64,000 nucleotides of DNA from Pseudomaricurvus hydrocarbonicus (lineage in GTDB: Bacteria > Pseudomonadota > Gammaproteobacteria > Pseudomonadales > Cellvibrionaceae): NCBI RefSeq assembly GCF_011602365.1, contig NZ_JAAONZ010000003.1, forward strand, positions 372,001 to 436,000, written 5' to 3'. The notes below the pieces were generated by a model. It saw nothing but the letters and a program-made list of their open reading frames with translations. It did no database searches and was not told the DNA's origin. Position 1 is the first letter of the stretch. Each line of letters begins with the position of its first letter. Below are positions 9,370 through 18,144 of the stretch, piece by piece. The translations under genes and the position numbers were made by a program.

Positions 9370-10818
9370 ATGAAGGCTTTTCCCTGGTTTAACGTTCGCC
9401 GCTTTTGGCCCCGGAAACTATTGACTCAAATGGTGGTTCTGGTGCTGTTGGCCCTGGCGCTGGCGCAAGGGATCAGTCTTTGGATTCTGTCGTCGGCTTA
9501 TCGTTCAGCGATGATGGATAACAGTGAGCGTCATGCTGTGCGACAGTTTGCTTCGGCGGTGATTTTGCTGGAGCAAACCCCTTCGCATCTGCACCAGAAT
9601 ATTTTACGGGCCTGGCGTCGCCCCGGCCTGTATTACACCTTTTCTCCTGTGTTGTCAGGGGAGTTTCAAAACGGGGGCACGAGCGCAGCCAGCGTACCGG
9701 AGCAGCGCATTGAGCAGTTGTTGTATCGCTGGTTGGGGGAGGAATATCAGGGGCGGGTTAACGTGGCTCTGGAGCTGGATGACCAGGTGCCGCCGAGAAA
9801 GTCCCGCAGCGAAAGTGCCTGGGGGGACGGCTCCTGGAAGGATTCTCCCGATGGGCACGCTCACCACGCCCGGCGGCCCAGATTGCCGGTCAAACAGCTG
9901 TTGCTGGCGGTAAAACTGAAGGATGACCGTTGGTTTACGGGGCATATGGCGGCACCGGATTTTTCTCCTTTGGCGGCGCGTCATACGTTGACCTTCGTGG
10001 GGGTGGCCAGCGTATTGGTGCTGTTGGTGGTGTTTTGGCAGATGCGCAAAATTACCCGACCGCTGTCGTCACTGGCCGCTGCGGCCAATGATTTGGGGCG
10101 CGGTAAAGAGGTTCCCCCGCTGCAAGAAGAGGGGCCTGCGGATGTGCAGGAAACCGTCGCGGCTTTTAATCGTATGAATGATCGTTTGCAGCGCTTTGTG
10201 TCCGACCGCACCCGTATGCTGGCGGCATTGTCCCATGATTTGCGCACCCCGATGACCAGCATGCGGCTCAGGCTGGAGCTCATGGCAGCCGGGGAGGAGC
10301 GTGACCGTTTGTTGGCCAGTCTGGAAGAAATGCAACAAATGTCAGAGGCCTCGCTGGATTTCGTCCGTCAGTCCGGTGATGTAGAGCCGACTCAGGCTGT
10401 TGATTTGAACGCCTTGCTGGAGAGTCTGTGTGAAGATTTGCAGGATCTGGGAATGCGGGTTGAGTGTCAGGAGGGGCAGGGTGTAATTGTGGATGTTCGC
10501 CCTGTGAGTCTCAAACGGGCGTTGCGCAATGTGATTGAAAATGCCGTGCAGTACGGTGGGCATGCCGAAGTCAGTTTGTGTGAAGGCGCGGACAGTGTGG
10601 CGATTATTGTCAAAGACACTGGCCCGGGAATTCCGGTGAACAAGCTGAAGTCGGTGTTTGAACCCTTTGTGCGTGTGGAAGAGTCCCGCAATCGCAACAC
10701 CGGAGGTATGGGGTTGGGGCTGTCCATTGCGCGCCAGATTGTGGTCAGTCACGGCGGTGACATCAGTTTGCAGCTTTTGGATCCCGGGCTGGCTGTGACC
10801 ATCACTCTGCCTCGGTAA
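9370..10818 (+). CDS. Sensor histidine kinase (HAMP type)
   Basis: About 482 residues. A first membrane helix (LLTQMVVLVLLALALAQGISL, about 17-37) and a periplasmic sensor region of about 165 residues, rich in His, Arg and Pro near its end, are followed by a second helix (FVGVASVLVLLVVFW). Next come a HAMP linker, dimerisation helix with phosphoacceptor H289 (ALSHDLRTPMTS), N-box NVIENAVQYG, G1 DTGPGIP and G2 GGMGLGLSIAR. It overlaps the same operon as the OmpR-type regulator. ATG at 9370 has GAGG 5 nt upstream, although GTG at 9364 or 9367 is possible. The neighbouring His/Met-rich periplasmic protein suggests an envelope or metal signal. That is inference. Confidence 0.93.
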   Translation: MKAFPWFNVRRFWPRKLLTQMVVLVLLALALAQGISLWILSSAYRSAMMDNSERHAVRQFASAVILLEQTPSHLHQNILRAWRRPGLYYTFSPVLSGEFQNGGTSAASVPEQRIEQLLYRWLGEEYQGRVNVALELDDQVPPRKSRSESAWGDGSWKDSPDGHAHHARRPRLPVKQLLLAVKLKDDRWFTGHMAAPDFSPLAARHTLTFVGVASVLVLLVVFWQMRKITRPLSSLAAAANDLGRGKEVPPLQEEGPADVQETVAAFNRMNDRLQRFVSDRTRMLAALSHDLRTPMTSMRLRLELMAAGEERDRLLASLEEMQQMSEASLDFVRQSGDVEPTQAVDLNALLESLCEDLQDLGMRVECQEGQGVIVDVRPVSLKRALRNVIENAVQYGGHAEVSLCEGADSVAIIVKDTGPGIPVNKLKSVFEPFVRVEESRNRNTGGMGLGLSIARQIVVSHGGDISLQLLDPGLAVTITLPR

Positions 10819-11257
10819 CCGCTTTTATTGGGCCCCGGCAACAGGCCCGCGATTTAAGTCGGTGTAATTGGATGATTAAGCGACAGTAGTCGGTGAAACT
10901 ACGGATTAATTGACCTTTTTGCCTTCTTATTTGGCCGTCAAGGCTTTAAAATGAAGGCGATTTTTATTTGGGGTAAAAAACGATTAAACCCTCAATTATG
11001 AAGGGTTATTGAGCCGCTCTATGTTTTCAGACGCGCTTGGCTGCAGACCTGATTGGGACGTCGCTACGCTCTTCCCCAAAAAATAAATTTCAATGACGCT
11101 GATAAGTTTTGTCAATGGTAGGACGAGCTGCTGCTCATTGAGTCGTAACAGAGCCTTGTCATCATTGGGGCGTAACCGTATGAGTCGGTTGCCAACCAAG
11201 CGAGCTGTTGCGAAAGCTTTACATACCGTGTGTTAACCGAGATAAAGGAAGAGAATT
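10819..11257. other. Intergenic region upstream of sodB
   Basis: No supported gene. An inverted repeat, AACCCT/AGGGTT, is seen around 10986-11007. A 67-codon minus-strand frame (10996-11199) starts only with TTG, lacks a ribosome binding site and resembles nothing I know. I see no clear Fur or other named operator before sodB. Confidence 0.4.
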
Positions 11258-11842
11258 ATGTCTATTGAATTACCAGCATTGCCATACGCACAAGATGCAT
11301 TGGCCCCTCACATTTCTGCGGAAACCCTGGAATACCATTACGGTAAACACCACAAAACCTATGTTGATAAGTTGAATGGCTTGATTCCGGGCACTGAGTT
11401 TGAAGGCAAGACTCTGGAAGAGATCGTTAAGACTTCCACGGGCGGTGTGTTCAACAACTCTGCTCAAATCTGGAACCACACTTTTTACTGGAACTGCCTG
11501 AGCCCTAATGGCGGTGGCGAAGCCACTGGTGCGGTTGCGGAAGCGATCAACGCCGCGTTTGGTTCATTTGAAGCTTTTAAAGAAGAGTTTACAGCGTCTG
11601 CTATCAACAACTTTGGTTCTTCCTGGACCTGGCTGGTGAAAAAAGCGGACGGCAGCGTAGCCATTGTTAACACGAGTAATGCCGGCACCCCGCTGACGGA
11701 TGAGAGCGTGACTCCAATTTTGACGGTAGACCTTTGGGAGCATGCGTATTACATTGATTACCGTAATGCCCGTCCTAACTACATGAATGCCTTCTGGTCA
11801 TTGGTGAACTGGGATTTTGTGAATGCCAATTTCGCTGCTTAA
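11258..11842 (+). CDS. sodB: Iron superoxide dismutase
   Basis: A 194-residue Fe/Mn-family superoxide dismutase, converting superoxide to H2O2 and O2 in the cytoplasm. Metal ligands are H27, H74, D158 and H162 ([14 protein letters not shown]). The second-shell Gln at 70 ([10 protein letters not shown]) is at the position typical of iron enzymes, and the N-terminus [20 protein letters not shown] is that of SodB. ATAAAGGAAGAGAATT gives a good ribosome binding site before ATG 11258. It stands alone with its own terminator. The ahpC-ahpF peroxidase genes further along handle the peroxide product. Confidence 0.97.
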   Translation: MSIELPALPYAQDALAPHISAETLEYHYGKHHKTYVDKLNGLIPGTEFEGKTLEEIVKTSTGGVFNNSAQIWNHTFYWNCLSPNGGGEATGAVAEAINAAFGSFEAFKEEFTASAINNFGSSWTWLVKKADGSVAIVNTSNAGTPLTDESVTPILTVDLWEHAYYIDYRNARPNYMNAFWSLVNWDFVNANFAA

Positions 11843-11879
11843 GTTGTTACTTGCTTAAGAGATACTTGGTGAAATCGCA

Positions 11880-11905
11880 AAAAAGGGCCTTCGGGCCCTT
11901 TTTTG
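11880..11905 (+). terminator. Rho-independent terminator of sodB
   Basis: AAAAAGGGCC, loop TTCG, GGCCCTTTTTT. A GC stem with a tetraloop and T-run, 38 nt after the stop codon. Confidence 0.92.
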
Positions 11906-12048
11906 TTGCTGGCGTTACGCGCTGTTGGCCAGCGTCGCGCTTTACGTGCTGGGTTCGCGCCCTACCTTAAAGTCGCACACTGTCCATTGGCGGGGGCGTA
12001 CATTGATAATAAGAAACTACAAACACTGGCTGTTTTAAGGATGAACTT

Positions 12049-12690
12049 ATGGAATTGATGAACTTTATTTTTCGTTGGGCACACGTGTTATTTGGGGTGG
12101 CGTGGATCGGTTTGCTCTATTACTTCAATTTTATCCAGGGGGGCTATTTTAAGCAGGCCACCCCGGAGGCTTTGAAGGATGCCAAGGCAAAATTAGCGCC
12201 AGAAGCGCTGTGGTGGTTCCGCTGGGCCGCTATGTTCACACTGATCACCGGACTGCTGCTGCTGGTGGGTGTGAAGATGAAATACGGAGCGTTTAACGCC
12301 TACATTGTGGCGGGGGCGGTTATGGGAACGTTAATGTTCCTCAATGTCTGGCTCATCATCTGGCCGAATCAAAAGATAGCACTGGGTCTGGTGGAGGGTG
12401 GCGACGGCCCGACAGCCGCAGGTAAAGCACTGTTGGCGTCACGCACCAACACACTCTTTTCCGGTCCTATGTTGTTCTGTATGTTGGCCGGACCGCACTT
12501 TGTGACCGGCGGCGGCTATGGTCTGGCCGCGGCAGGATCCACGGGGCTGTTGGTTGTGCTGGCCATTATTGCCGCACTTGAGGTCAATGCTGTCATTGGC
12601 AAGCAGGGTCCTATGGCCTCGGTCAAGGGGGTGATTCACTGCAGTGTGGCACTGACCCTCATCATGGGGGCTTTAATGGTCTACCTCTGA
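12049..12690 (+). CDS. PuuD-like urate hydroxylase N-terminal-domain membrane protein
   Basis: A 213-residue polytopic inner-membrane protein, about six helices. It opens with ELMNFIFRWAHVLFGVAWIGLLYYFNFIQG and continues with ALWWFRWAAMFTLITGLLLL, matching the Urate_ox_N family that forms the membrane part of PuuD, a proposed membrane-bound urate hydroxylase. Conserved His12 and His-containing helices could bind haem. Known PuuD carries a C-terminal cytochrome c domain, and this protein has none (no CxxCH). No other urate or allantoin genes are adjacent, so enzymatic urate oxidation is doubtful. A single gene with a good terminator. Confidence 0.75.
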   Translation: MELMNFIFRWAHVLFGVAWIGLLYYFNFIQGGYFKQATPEALKDAKAKLAPEALWWFRWAAMFTLITGLLLLVGVKMKYGAFNAYIVAGAVMGTLMFLNVWLIIWPNQKIALGLVEGGDGPTAAGKALLASRTNTLFSGPMLFCMLAGPHFVTGGGYGLAAAGSTGLLVVLAIIAALEVNAVIGKQGPMASVKGVIHCSVALTLIMGALMVYL

Positions 12691-12771
12691 TCGATAGTGG
12701 TTATTGTCTATCGAACCGGGCTCTTTAGATTAGGGCCCCGACGGAGCATCTGAAGGCTCGTTGAGAGCAGG

Positions 12772-12796
12772 AAAACCGGGCTTTGCCCGGTTTTTT
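12772..12796 (+). terminator. Rho-independent terminator
   Basis: AAAACCGGGC, loop TTT, GCCCGGTTTT with a following T-run, 80 nt after the PuuD-like gene. Confidence 0.92.
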
Positions 12797-12885
12797 TGGG
12801 TCTGAAATCATCATTTTGGGCTTTTAGGATGTCAATATAGGCGTGCCTTTGATATAACCATCTCTTTAAGCTGCAGGCGTTCGTA

Positions 12886-12962
12886 ATGACTTGAGAGTGA
12901 CTTGAGAGTGACTTGAGAGTGACTTATTAGTTACTTGGTAGTTACTTATTAGTTACTTGGGG
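12886..12962 (+). repeat. 11-bp tandem repeat, seven copies
   Basis: Seven contiguous 11-bp units: three (A/G)TGACTTGAGA, one GTGACTTATTA, then GTTACTTGGTA, GTTACTTATTA and GTTACTTGGGG. The core (G)TKACTT is constant, with a period of one helical turn. The array ends 106 bp before the gene at 13069. TTGAT/ATCAA half-sites follow at about 12994-13020. Confidence 0.9.
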
Positions 12963-13068
12963 TGTGACAGCCCGGATCCCGGCGTGTAGGCTGTTGATTG
13001 GTTTCATCAATGTTGATTAAATCGACGTTGTCAAAATTGTTGTTGGTTACATTACCTTGAGGAATAGA

Positions 13069-13890
13069 ATGAGCGTAGAACGCAAGGAACCCACGTTATC
13101 CGGACTGGGTCCTAACCGTGATGAGCCTGTCAACTCAGCCTCTTCAACCAAACCCCACACCCAGAATTCGACTTCCGGGGCAAAACCGGCTGCGCCCCAG
13201 CCGCGCAGGCGCCCCGCGCCGGTCTCCAGCGTGCAGGCTAAGGCTTCACCGCTGGTGCCTTTGGCGTTGATTCTGGCGTTAACCGGATTAGGCTTGGCGG
13301 GCTTTTCTTACTGGCAGCTGGTGACTGCGCAACATCATATCAATGCGTCTGATAAGCGCATTGCCGAATTGGAAAACCGGCTGGCATTATCAGATGATGA
13401 ATCCTCTCAGTCAGTGACTGCTTTGCAGCTGAGCTTGCGTGAGGCCCGGGAACAGCTGAAAACCTCTACTTCAGAAATTCGTAAATTGTGGGATACCCGC
13501 AATGTCAATCGTGAAGGAATTGCGGCCAATAAAACGCAGATAGCGTCTAACTCAAAGGCGGTGAAGAGTGCGGCGGCAGCGGCAGCAGAGGCCAAGAAAT
13601 TGGCGCAGGCGCAACAGGCCAGTGTGAAAGCGCTTAATGACAGTATTGCTCTGCAAGCGGAGCAGCTGGGAATGATGTCAGACTTGTCCGATGTGCAGCA
13701 ACAGCGAGTTCGCGAGCTGGTGGATCAGGCCGGTCGAGTCGATGCGCAATTGACGAAACTGCAAAATAATCTGGTTGGCCGGGTGCAAAAGAACGAAGCG
13801 GCGATTGAGGCCATTGATGCTTATCGGGTCAGTATTAATCGGGACATTCTGGACTTGAAACGGCGACTCAACACCACTGGAACTCAGTAG
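13069..13890 (+). CDS. Membrane-anchored coiled-coil protein, unknown function
   Basis: About 273 residues. A hydrophilic, Pro- and Ser-rich N-terminal cytoplasmic part (about 1-60) is followed by one membrane helix (LVPLALILALTGLGLAGFSYW, about 64-84). The rest is a long, Ala/Gln/Glu/Lys-rich helical region with heptad character, presumably a periplasmic coiled coil. Type II topology and the coiled coil recall HemX- or TolA-like envelope proteins, but there is no specific family match and I assign no function. ATG at 13069 is chosen because GAGGAAT lies just upstream. An in-frame TTG at 13057 is unlikely. The 11-bp repeat array lies in its upstream region. Confidence 0.7.
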   Translation: MSVERKEPTLSGLGPNRDEPVNSASSTKPHTQNSTSGAKPAAPQPRRRPAPVSSVQAKASPLVPLALILALTGLGLAGFSYWQLVTAQHHINASDKRIAELENRLALSDDESSQSVTALQLSLREAREQLKTSTSEIRKLWDTRNVNREGIAANKTQIASNSKAVKSAAAAAAEAKKLAQAQQASVKALNDSIALQAEQLGMMSDLSDVQQQRVRELVDQAGRVDAQLTKLQNNLVGRVQKNEAAIEAIDAYRVSINRDILDLKRRLNTTGTQ

Positions 13891-14230
13891 GTGGTTTCCA
13901 GAATTTAGTCGTTGTTTTCCAATGCGTATCCTTGTTTATTACGGCGTTTCTTTATTTAAGTCAGCATAGCCATAGACATAGACATAGCCACTCAGCAAAC
14001 ACCGTCACTCAGCACACACCCTCAGTTCTGCACTGCCGGGGCTGACGAAAAGCAATGGTCCCCGATCTCGGCGGTCCGGACGGGGCGAGCGCGGTAGTGT
14101 CTATTTCCGGGATTTAGCCTGCTGCGTGGTCAATTTACGTCAGCCGCAGGCTATCCATTTTATCCGCTCCATCTCTATTTACCCCCTCCATCAAAGCGTC
14201 AGCGCTGGGCATATAAAACGTGTGCCTGGG
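13891..14230. other. Convergent intergenic region with a short hexamer repeat
   Basis: Four CATAG(A/C) hexamers lie at 13965-13988, followed by two copies of a CACTCAGCA-ACACC-like unit up to about 14025. No gene or clear terminator is visible between the two convergent genes. Confidence 0.5.
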
Positions 14231-14557
14231 TCAGTGTTCCATTTCCAGAGCTTCGCTTTTTTTTCGTGCCGCACTGTTGGGGCCATTCGCGGGTCCATGT
14301 CGCAGGGCGCTGGCCAGATTCCTCACGGCATCCTCCAGTTCGTGCAGGCGCCCGTGGACGTGGCTGTTTTCCAATGTTCGCGCGCTGCGCAGCAATTTGG
14401 AGGTGTGATTCCATTCCAGCAGGGCATCTTGCAGGCGCCGCCGGTGCGGACCGGTAGATTTACAGGTCTGACAGGCGACCGAGTGGGATAAGAGATGGTG
14501 ACTGATGTGCAGGTGGCCGCTGTCGCAAAACGGGCAGGGCTCAATCAGAGTAGCCAT
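14231..14557 (-). CDS. Lar-like zinc-ribbon protein
   Basis: A 108-residue small protein. The N-terminal half is a zinc ribbon: CPFCDSGHL at 8-16 and CQTCKSTGP at about 29-37, the spacing and Gly-Pro ending of the Lar (restriction-alleviation) type family. An amphipathic helical C-terminus follows (DALLEWNHTSKLL; LHELEDAVRNLASAL). Lar of the Rac prophage modulates EcoKI restriction. Many chromosomal relatives have no known role, so the name gives fold only. CCGGAGATAACACC places a Shine-Dalgarno 8 nt before the ATG at 14557. Zinc binding is predicted from four cysteines. No restriction genes are nearby. Confidence 0.72.
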   Translation of the reverse strand: MATLIEPCPFCDSGHLHISHHLLSHSVACQTCKSTGPHRRRLQDALLEWNHTSKLLRSARTLENSHVHGRLHELEDAVRNLASALRHGPANGPNSAARKKSEALEMEH

Positions 14558-15274
14558 GGTGTTATCTCCGGTAGTTTTCTGTGGGCAGAGCGCAGTGTGT
14601 GGCGGTTCGAGAGCAAGTAAGCGGGGCAGTTTGAAAAGAGGTTGAGGGAAGTTTGGTGGGGTTGTGCCGGACGGGTTGAACGGTCGGGGTTGGTGCGATG
14701 GATTGCCGTTAATTCGATGCCTGATGGCTGGGTTAAAACGCTGGGAAAAGAGTCGCGGCGGTGTTTTTTTGAGGGAGTCGGGGCCGGGCCAGGCGCTGCG
14801 CCCGGGTGGGTAAAACAAGCTTGTCGGTCATAGGCCGAGGGTATCATTCCGTAGAGAAAGCCTCGTTTCTGTTATTTCGGTTGTGCATTTGTTTTGGCGA
14901 AACACGCCCAGTCATCTTTGGGGTCTGGGTGTTCGGTTAGCCGTTCACTTGAAAGTCCAGGTTATAAAAACAAATTCACAAATTAAGTTTAGAGCTACCT
15001 TGAGCATATGCAAGGCGGAAGCCTGACTAATTGCCGCCACGGGTGTGGAAAGGCTTGATGGCTCTCTTGCTGGCAGTGTCTTCGGGATGCGCCGTTGGTC
15101 GTCATTGGGCGGCGTTTGATCGGGGGCAGTCCCCTCAGAGATCGAGTCCTCAGTTGCCTCTGGGGGCAAGACGGACGGACAAACCCGCTTCGCTGGTGTA
15201 GAATCGGCGCCTTAACCGTGATACGGGACGACTTAGTCCTTCGATTCTGACAACCTGAGTGAGAGATGTAGCCG
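14558..15274. other. Long (717-bp) intergenic region
   Basis: It lies between the divergent zinc-ribbon and fumarase genes. Short frames on both strands have no ribosome binding sites and no recognisable product. A TAGAAT hexamer near 15199 could be the fumarase -10. No repeat array or tRNA-like fold was seen. Confidence 0.4.
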
Positions 15275-16792
15275 ATGACTACGGTAATTCGTAAAGACGA
15301 TCTGATTGACAGCATCACCGATGCGCTTCAGTTCATTTCCTACTACCACCCGAAAGATTTTATCCAGGCCATGAATGCCGCCTATGAGCGTGAAGCCAGC
15401 CCTGCGGCCAAAGATGCCATGGCTCAGATTCTCATTAACTCACGCATGTGTGCCGAAGGCCATCGTCCGATTTGTCAGGATACCGGCATTGTCAGCGTCA
15501 TCATGAAGATCGGTATGGATGTCCAGTGGGAGACCGATTGCAGCATCGAAGAGATGATCAACGAAGGCGTGAGACGCGCCTACGATCACCCAGACAATAA
15601 ACTGCGTGCCTCGGTGCTGGCCGATCCGGATGGCGCTCGAAAAAACACCGGTGATAATACCCCGGCCATGATCACCTACAAAATGGTGCCTGGCGATAAA
15701 GTGGATGTGCACGTAGTGGCCAAAGGCGGCGGCTCCGAGGCGAAGACCAAATTTGCCATGTTGAACCCTTCCGACTCGGTAGTGGATTGGGTGTTGAATG
15801 TGTTGCCGACCATGGGTGCTGGCTGGTGCCCACCGGGCATTCTGGGTATTGGCATTGGCGGCACCGCCGATAAGGCCATGGCGATGGCGAAAGAAGCGCT
15901 GCTGGACCCGATCGACATCCAGGACTTGCAGGCTCGCGGTGCGACCAACCGCTCCGAAGAGCTGCGTCTCGAATTGATGGAAAAAGTGAACAATCTGGGC
16001 ATTGGTGCACAGGGGTTGGGTGGCTTGACGACCGTGCTTGATGTCAAAGTGAAGGACTGCCCGACGCACGCGGCCAATAAGCCGATTGCGATCATTCCTA
16101 ACTGTGCGGCTACCCGGTTGTGCAAATTTACCCTGGACGGTACCGGCCCTGCGTTGCAAACACCTCCGAGCCTCGACGACTGGCCGGAAATTACCTGGGA
16201 AGTGGGCAATGCCCGCCGTGTGAATCTGGATGACATTACCAAAGCCGACGTGGCTGAATGGCAACCGGGCGAAACCATTTTGCTGTCCGGTAAGTTGCTG
16301 ACCGGCCGTGATGCTGCCCATAAACGCATGGTCGACATGATCGCCAAAGGCGAAGAGCTGCCGGTGGATTTCACCAACCGTATGATTTACTACGTGGGTC
16401 CGGTTGACCCCATCGAGGGCGAAGTGGTGGGCCCCGCTGGTCCTACCACGGCCACGCGTATGGATAAATTCACCCGCACCATGCTGGAGAAAACCGGCCT
16501 GATTGGCATGGTGGGTAAAGCCGAGCGCGGTGTGATGGCGATTGAGGCCATCAAAGACAACAAAGCGGTCTACTTGATGGCTGTGGGTGGTTCTGCGTAT
16601 CTGGTGTCCAAGGCCATTAAAGCCTCGAAAGTGGTGGGTTTTGAAGATCTGGGTATGGAAGCCATTTACGAGTTCACCATTGAAGACATGCCGGTCACCG
16701 TGGCCGTGGATGTCAACGGCGAGTCGGTGCACCAGACCGGCCCGCAGATCTGGAAGGCCAAAATCGAAGAGGGCGTGATCGAGGTTCAGTAA
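15275..16792 (+). CDS. fumA: Class I fumarate hydratase
   Basis: A 505-residue fused alpha/beta class I fumarase, interconverting fumarate and malate in the TCA cycle with a [4Fe-4S] cluster. Cluster cysteines are seen in RPICQDTG (C67), GAGWCPPGILG and NCAATR. The alpha half (about 1-290) carries GGGSEAKTKFAMLNPSD and the beta half (about 300-505) LLTGRDAAHKRM and YVGPVDP. Such enzymes are oxygen- and superoxide-sensitive, and sodB lies 3.5 kb away. The ATG at 15275 follows GAGAGATGTAGCCG. It is a single-gene unit with a strong terminator. The distinction between FumA and FumB paralogues cannot be made from sequence. Confidence 0.95.
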   Translation: MTTVIRKDDLIDSITDALQFISYYHPKDFIQAMNAAYEREASPAAKDAMAQILINSRMCAEGHRPICQDTGIVSVIMKIGMDVQWETDCSIEEMINEGVRRAYDHPDNKLRASVLADPDGARKNTGDNTPAMITYKMVPGDKVDVHVVAKGGGSEAKTKFAMLNPSDSVVDWVLNVLPTMGAGWCPPGILGIGIGGTADKAMAMAKEALLDPIDIQDLQARGATNRSEELRLELMEKVNNLGIGAQGLGGLTTVLDVKVKDCPTHAANKPIAIIPNCAATRLCKFTLDGTGPALQTPPSLDDWPEITWEVGNARRVNLDDITKADVAEWQPGETILLSGKLLTGRDAAHKRMVDMIAKGEELPVDFTNRMIYYVGPVDPIEGEVVGPAGPTTATRMDKFTRTMLEKTGLIGMVGKAERGVMAIEAIKDNKAVYLMAVGGSAYLVSKAIKASKVVGFEDLGMEAIYEFTIEDMPVTVAVDVNGESVHQTGPQIWKAKIEEGVIEVQ

Positions 16793-16818
16793 GCCTCGTC
16801 ACTGACTTTCTTTAGATA

Positions 16819-16845
16819 AAAAACCGGAGCTTGCTCCGGTTTTTT
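16819..16845 (+). terminator. Rho-independent terminator of the fumarase gene
   Basis: AAACCGGAG (16821-16829), loop CTTG, CTCCGGTTT, then a T-run. It starts about 30 nt after the stop codon. Confidence 0.93.
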
Positions 16846-16867
16846 GTGGATTTTATTTACTTCTCAC

Positions 16868-16964
16868 TCAGTGTGGATGGCGCCGCCAGAGAGGGTAGTC
16901 TGGGCTGACTCGCCACTCGCCACTCGCCACTCGCCACTCGCCACTCGCCACTCGCCACTCGCTA
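16868..16964. repeat. Heptanucleotide array (CTCGCCA)7 with its flanking module, second locus
   Basis: Seven perfect CTCGCCA units (16909-16957) and a degenerate eighth (16958-16964). They follow a copy of the module seen at 370-417 and 604-646 (here GTGGATGGCGCCGCCAGAGAG and onward). The degenerate unit supplies the TAG stop codon of the minus-strand glycosyltransferase gene, so the array abuts that coding region. Confidence 0.88.
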
Positions 16965-18122
16965 GAGCGGCTTTGGCGGAAACGCCTCCGCCTGCAAAAA
17001 ACGCACAAATTTCAATGTTCGGAAGGCGTCCAGCCAGTGGTGGAAGTGTTGGCTTTGCCAGTCAGGGTTCGGGTTTTGTTGCAGGTGTTTCAGGCACTGT
17101 GGAAAGTCCAGACTGGCGAGAGCCGACTGAGTGATGGCGGGCAGTCGGAGCAGGGCTGCTGCGGGCGGCTCTGCACTGGTGATCGCCGCGGTAAGCGTCG
17201 CAAGACACTCTTGCAGGTGATCAAAAATGACCGGGTCGTAACTGAGTACGGGCTGATCTTCTTCCAGCGCGTGCAGGATTTTCAGGGTGGCCGGTCCGGT
17301 GCCGAAGGGGACCCGGTGGGACAGTCGTGGTTGCAGTTCCACTCTGGCGGTCAGGTGTTCAATGGCGCCCAGCTTGGCCAGTTTGTTGAGCAGGTAAAAG
17401 TCTTCGCCGCCGGAGCGTTTGGGAAAGCCGCGGGCCTGGCAATAGTGTTTGTGATTCAGTACTAAAATGCTGCCGATGGTGTGGTAGGCATAGGGTGAGC
17501 CCGCGTGTTTTAAACCGTTAACATAGTGGTGCAGGGTGCGCTCATAGTGTTCGGTGGCCTGACTGGTCAGGTCTTTACCGCGGCGGTGCTGGAAATCGTA
17601 GGTGGCAGCCGCGCTGTTTTCTGCCAGTTGTTGCGCTGCGTTGAAATATTCGTCGGGCAGGAAGGCGTCGGCATCCGTGCTGTGGATCCAGGGTGAGGCA
17701 ATGAAGCCGTCGGCAATCAATTGGGCGGCCAGGTCACAGCCAATTTTTCGGGCTAGGCCCACGCCCTGTTTTTTCGGGATGGGGTGATGGTGACGATCGA
17801 CACAGAGCACCCCGCGCTGAGGGTTGCCGTAGAGGCTCAGTGTGCCCTGTGCCCACTGTATGGGCAGTGTGTCGGAGAGTGTTTTGAATAGCTGGTCATT
17901 GGCCGCACAGGCGTCAATGTGATCGGGCCGGTTGATCACCAGAATTACCAGCACCGAATCTGGGGTCGGGTGGCGGTGGAGCAGCTGCTGGATAAACCCG
18001 AAGGGTTCGTCGTAAGCGGGGATGACCAGCGCGTGCTGGTATCGACTGGCGTCAGGCCAGGTGGCCAGCTCACGCACTTCGACTTCGGCGTATTGGCTGA
18101 GGTATTTTACGGTTGCGCTCAT
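16962..18122 (-). CDS. Glycosyltransferase family 2-like protein
   Basis: About 386 residues. The N-terminal half has the GT-A fold pattern: HALVIPAYDEPFGFIQQLLH (about 31-50), LVILVINRPD, an IHSTDADAFLPDEYF segment with an acidic DxD motif for metal and sugar nucleotide, and SGGEDFYLLNKLAKLG, which resembles the catalytic ED motif of family 2. The last 120 residues are helical and unassigned. No signal peptide or membrane helix, so cytosolic. ATG at 18122 lies 22 nt after the miaE stop and is the only start that avoids overlap. Cotranscription with miaE is likely, but a functional link is not obvious. Sugar and acceptor unknown. Confidence 0.75.
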   Translation of the reverse strand: MSATVKYLSQYAEVEVRELATWPDASRYQHALVIPAYDEPFGFIQQLLHRHPTPDSVLVILVINRPDHIDACAANDQLFKTLSDTLPIQWAQGTLSLYGNPQRGVLCVDRHHHPIPKKQGVGLARKIGCDLAAQLIADGFIASPWIHSTDADAFLPDEYFNAAQQLAENSAAATYDFQHRRGKDLTSQATEHYERTLHHYVNGLKHAGSPYAYHTIGSILVLNHKHYCQARGFPKRSGGEDFYLLNKLAKLGAIEHLTARVELQPRLSHRVPFGTGPATLKILHALEEDQPVLSYDPVIFDHLQECLATLTAAITSAEPPAAALLRLPAITQSALASLDFPQCLKHLQQNPNPDWQSQHFHHWLDAFRTLKFVRFLQAEAFPPKPL

Positions 18123-18144
18123 TTCTGCATGATCGCCTTGGGGT

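Noticed and set aside
10996-11199. Minus-strand 67-codon frame upstream of sodB.
   Set aside because: TTG start, no ribosome binding site, no similarity that I can name.
15440-16732. A 430-codon frame antisense to the fumarase gene.
   Set aside because: A shadow of a biased coding frame, His-rich and without family resemblance; the plus-strand gene is certain.
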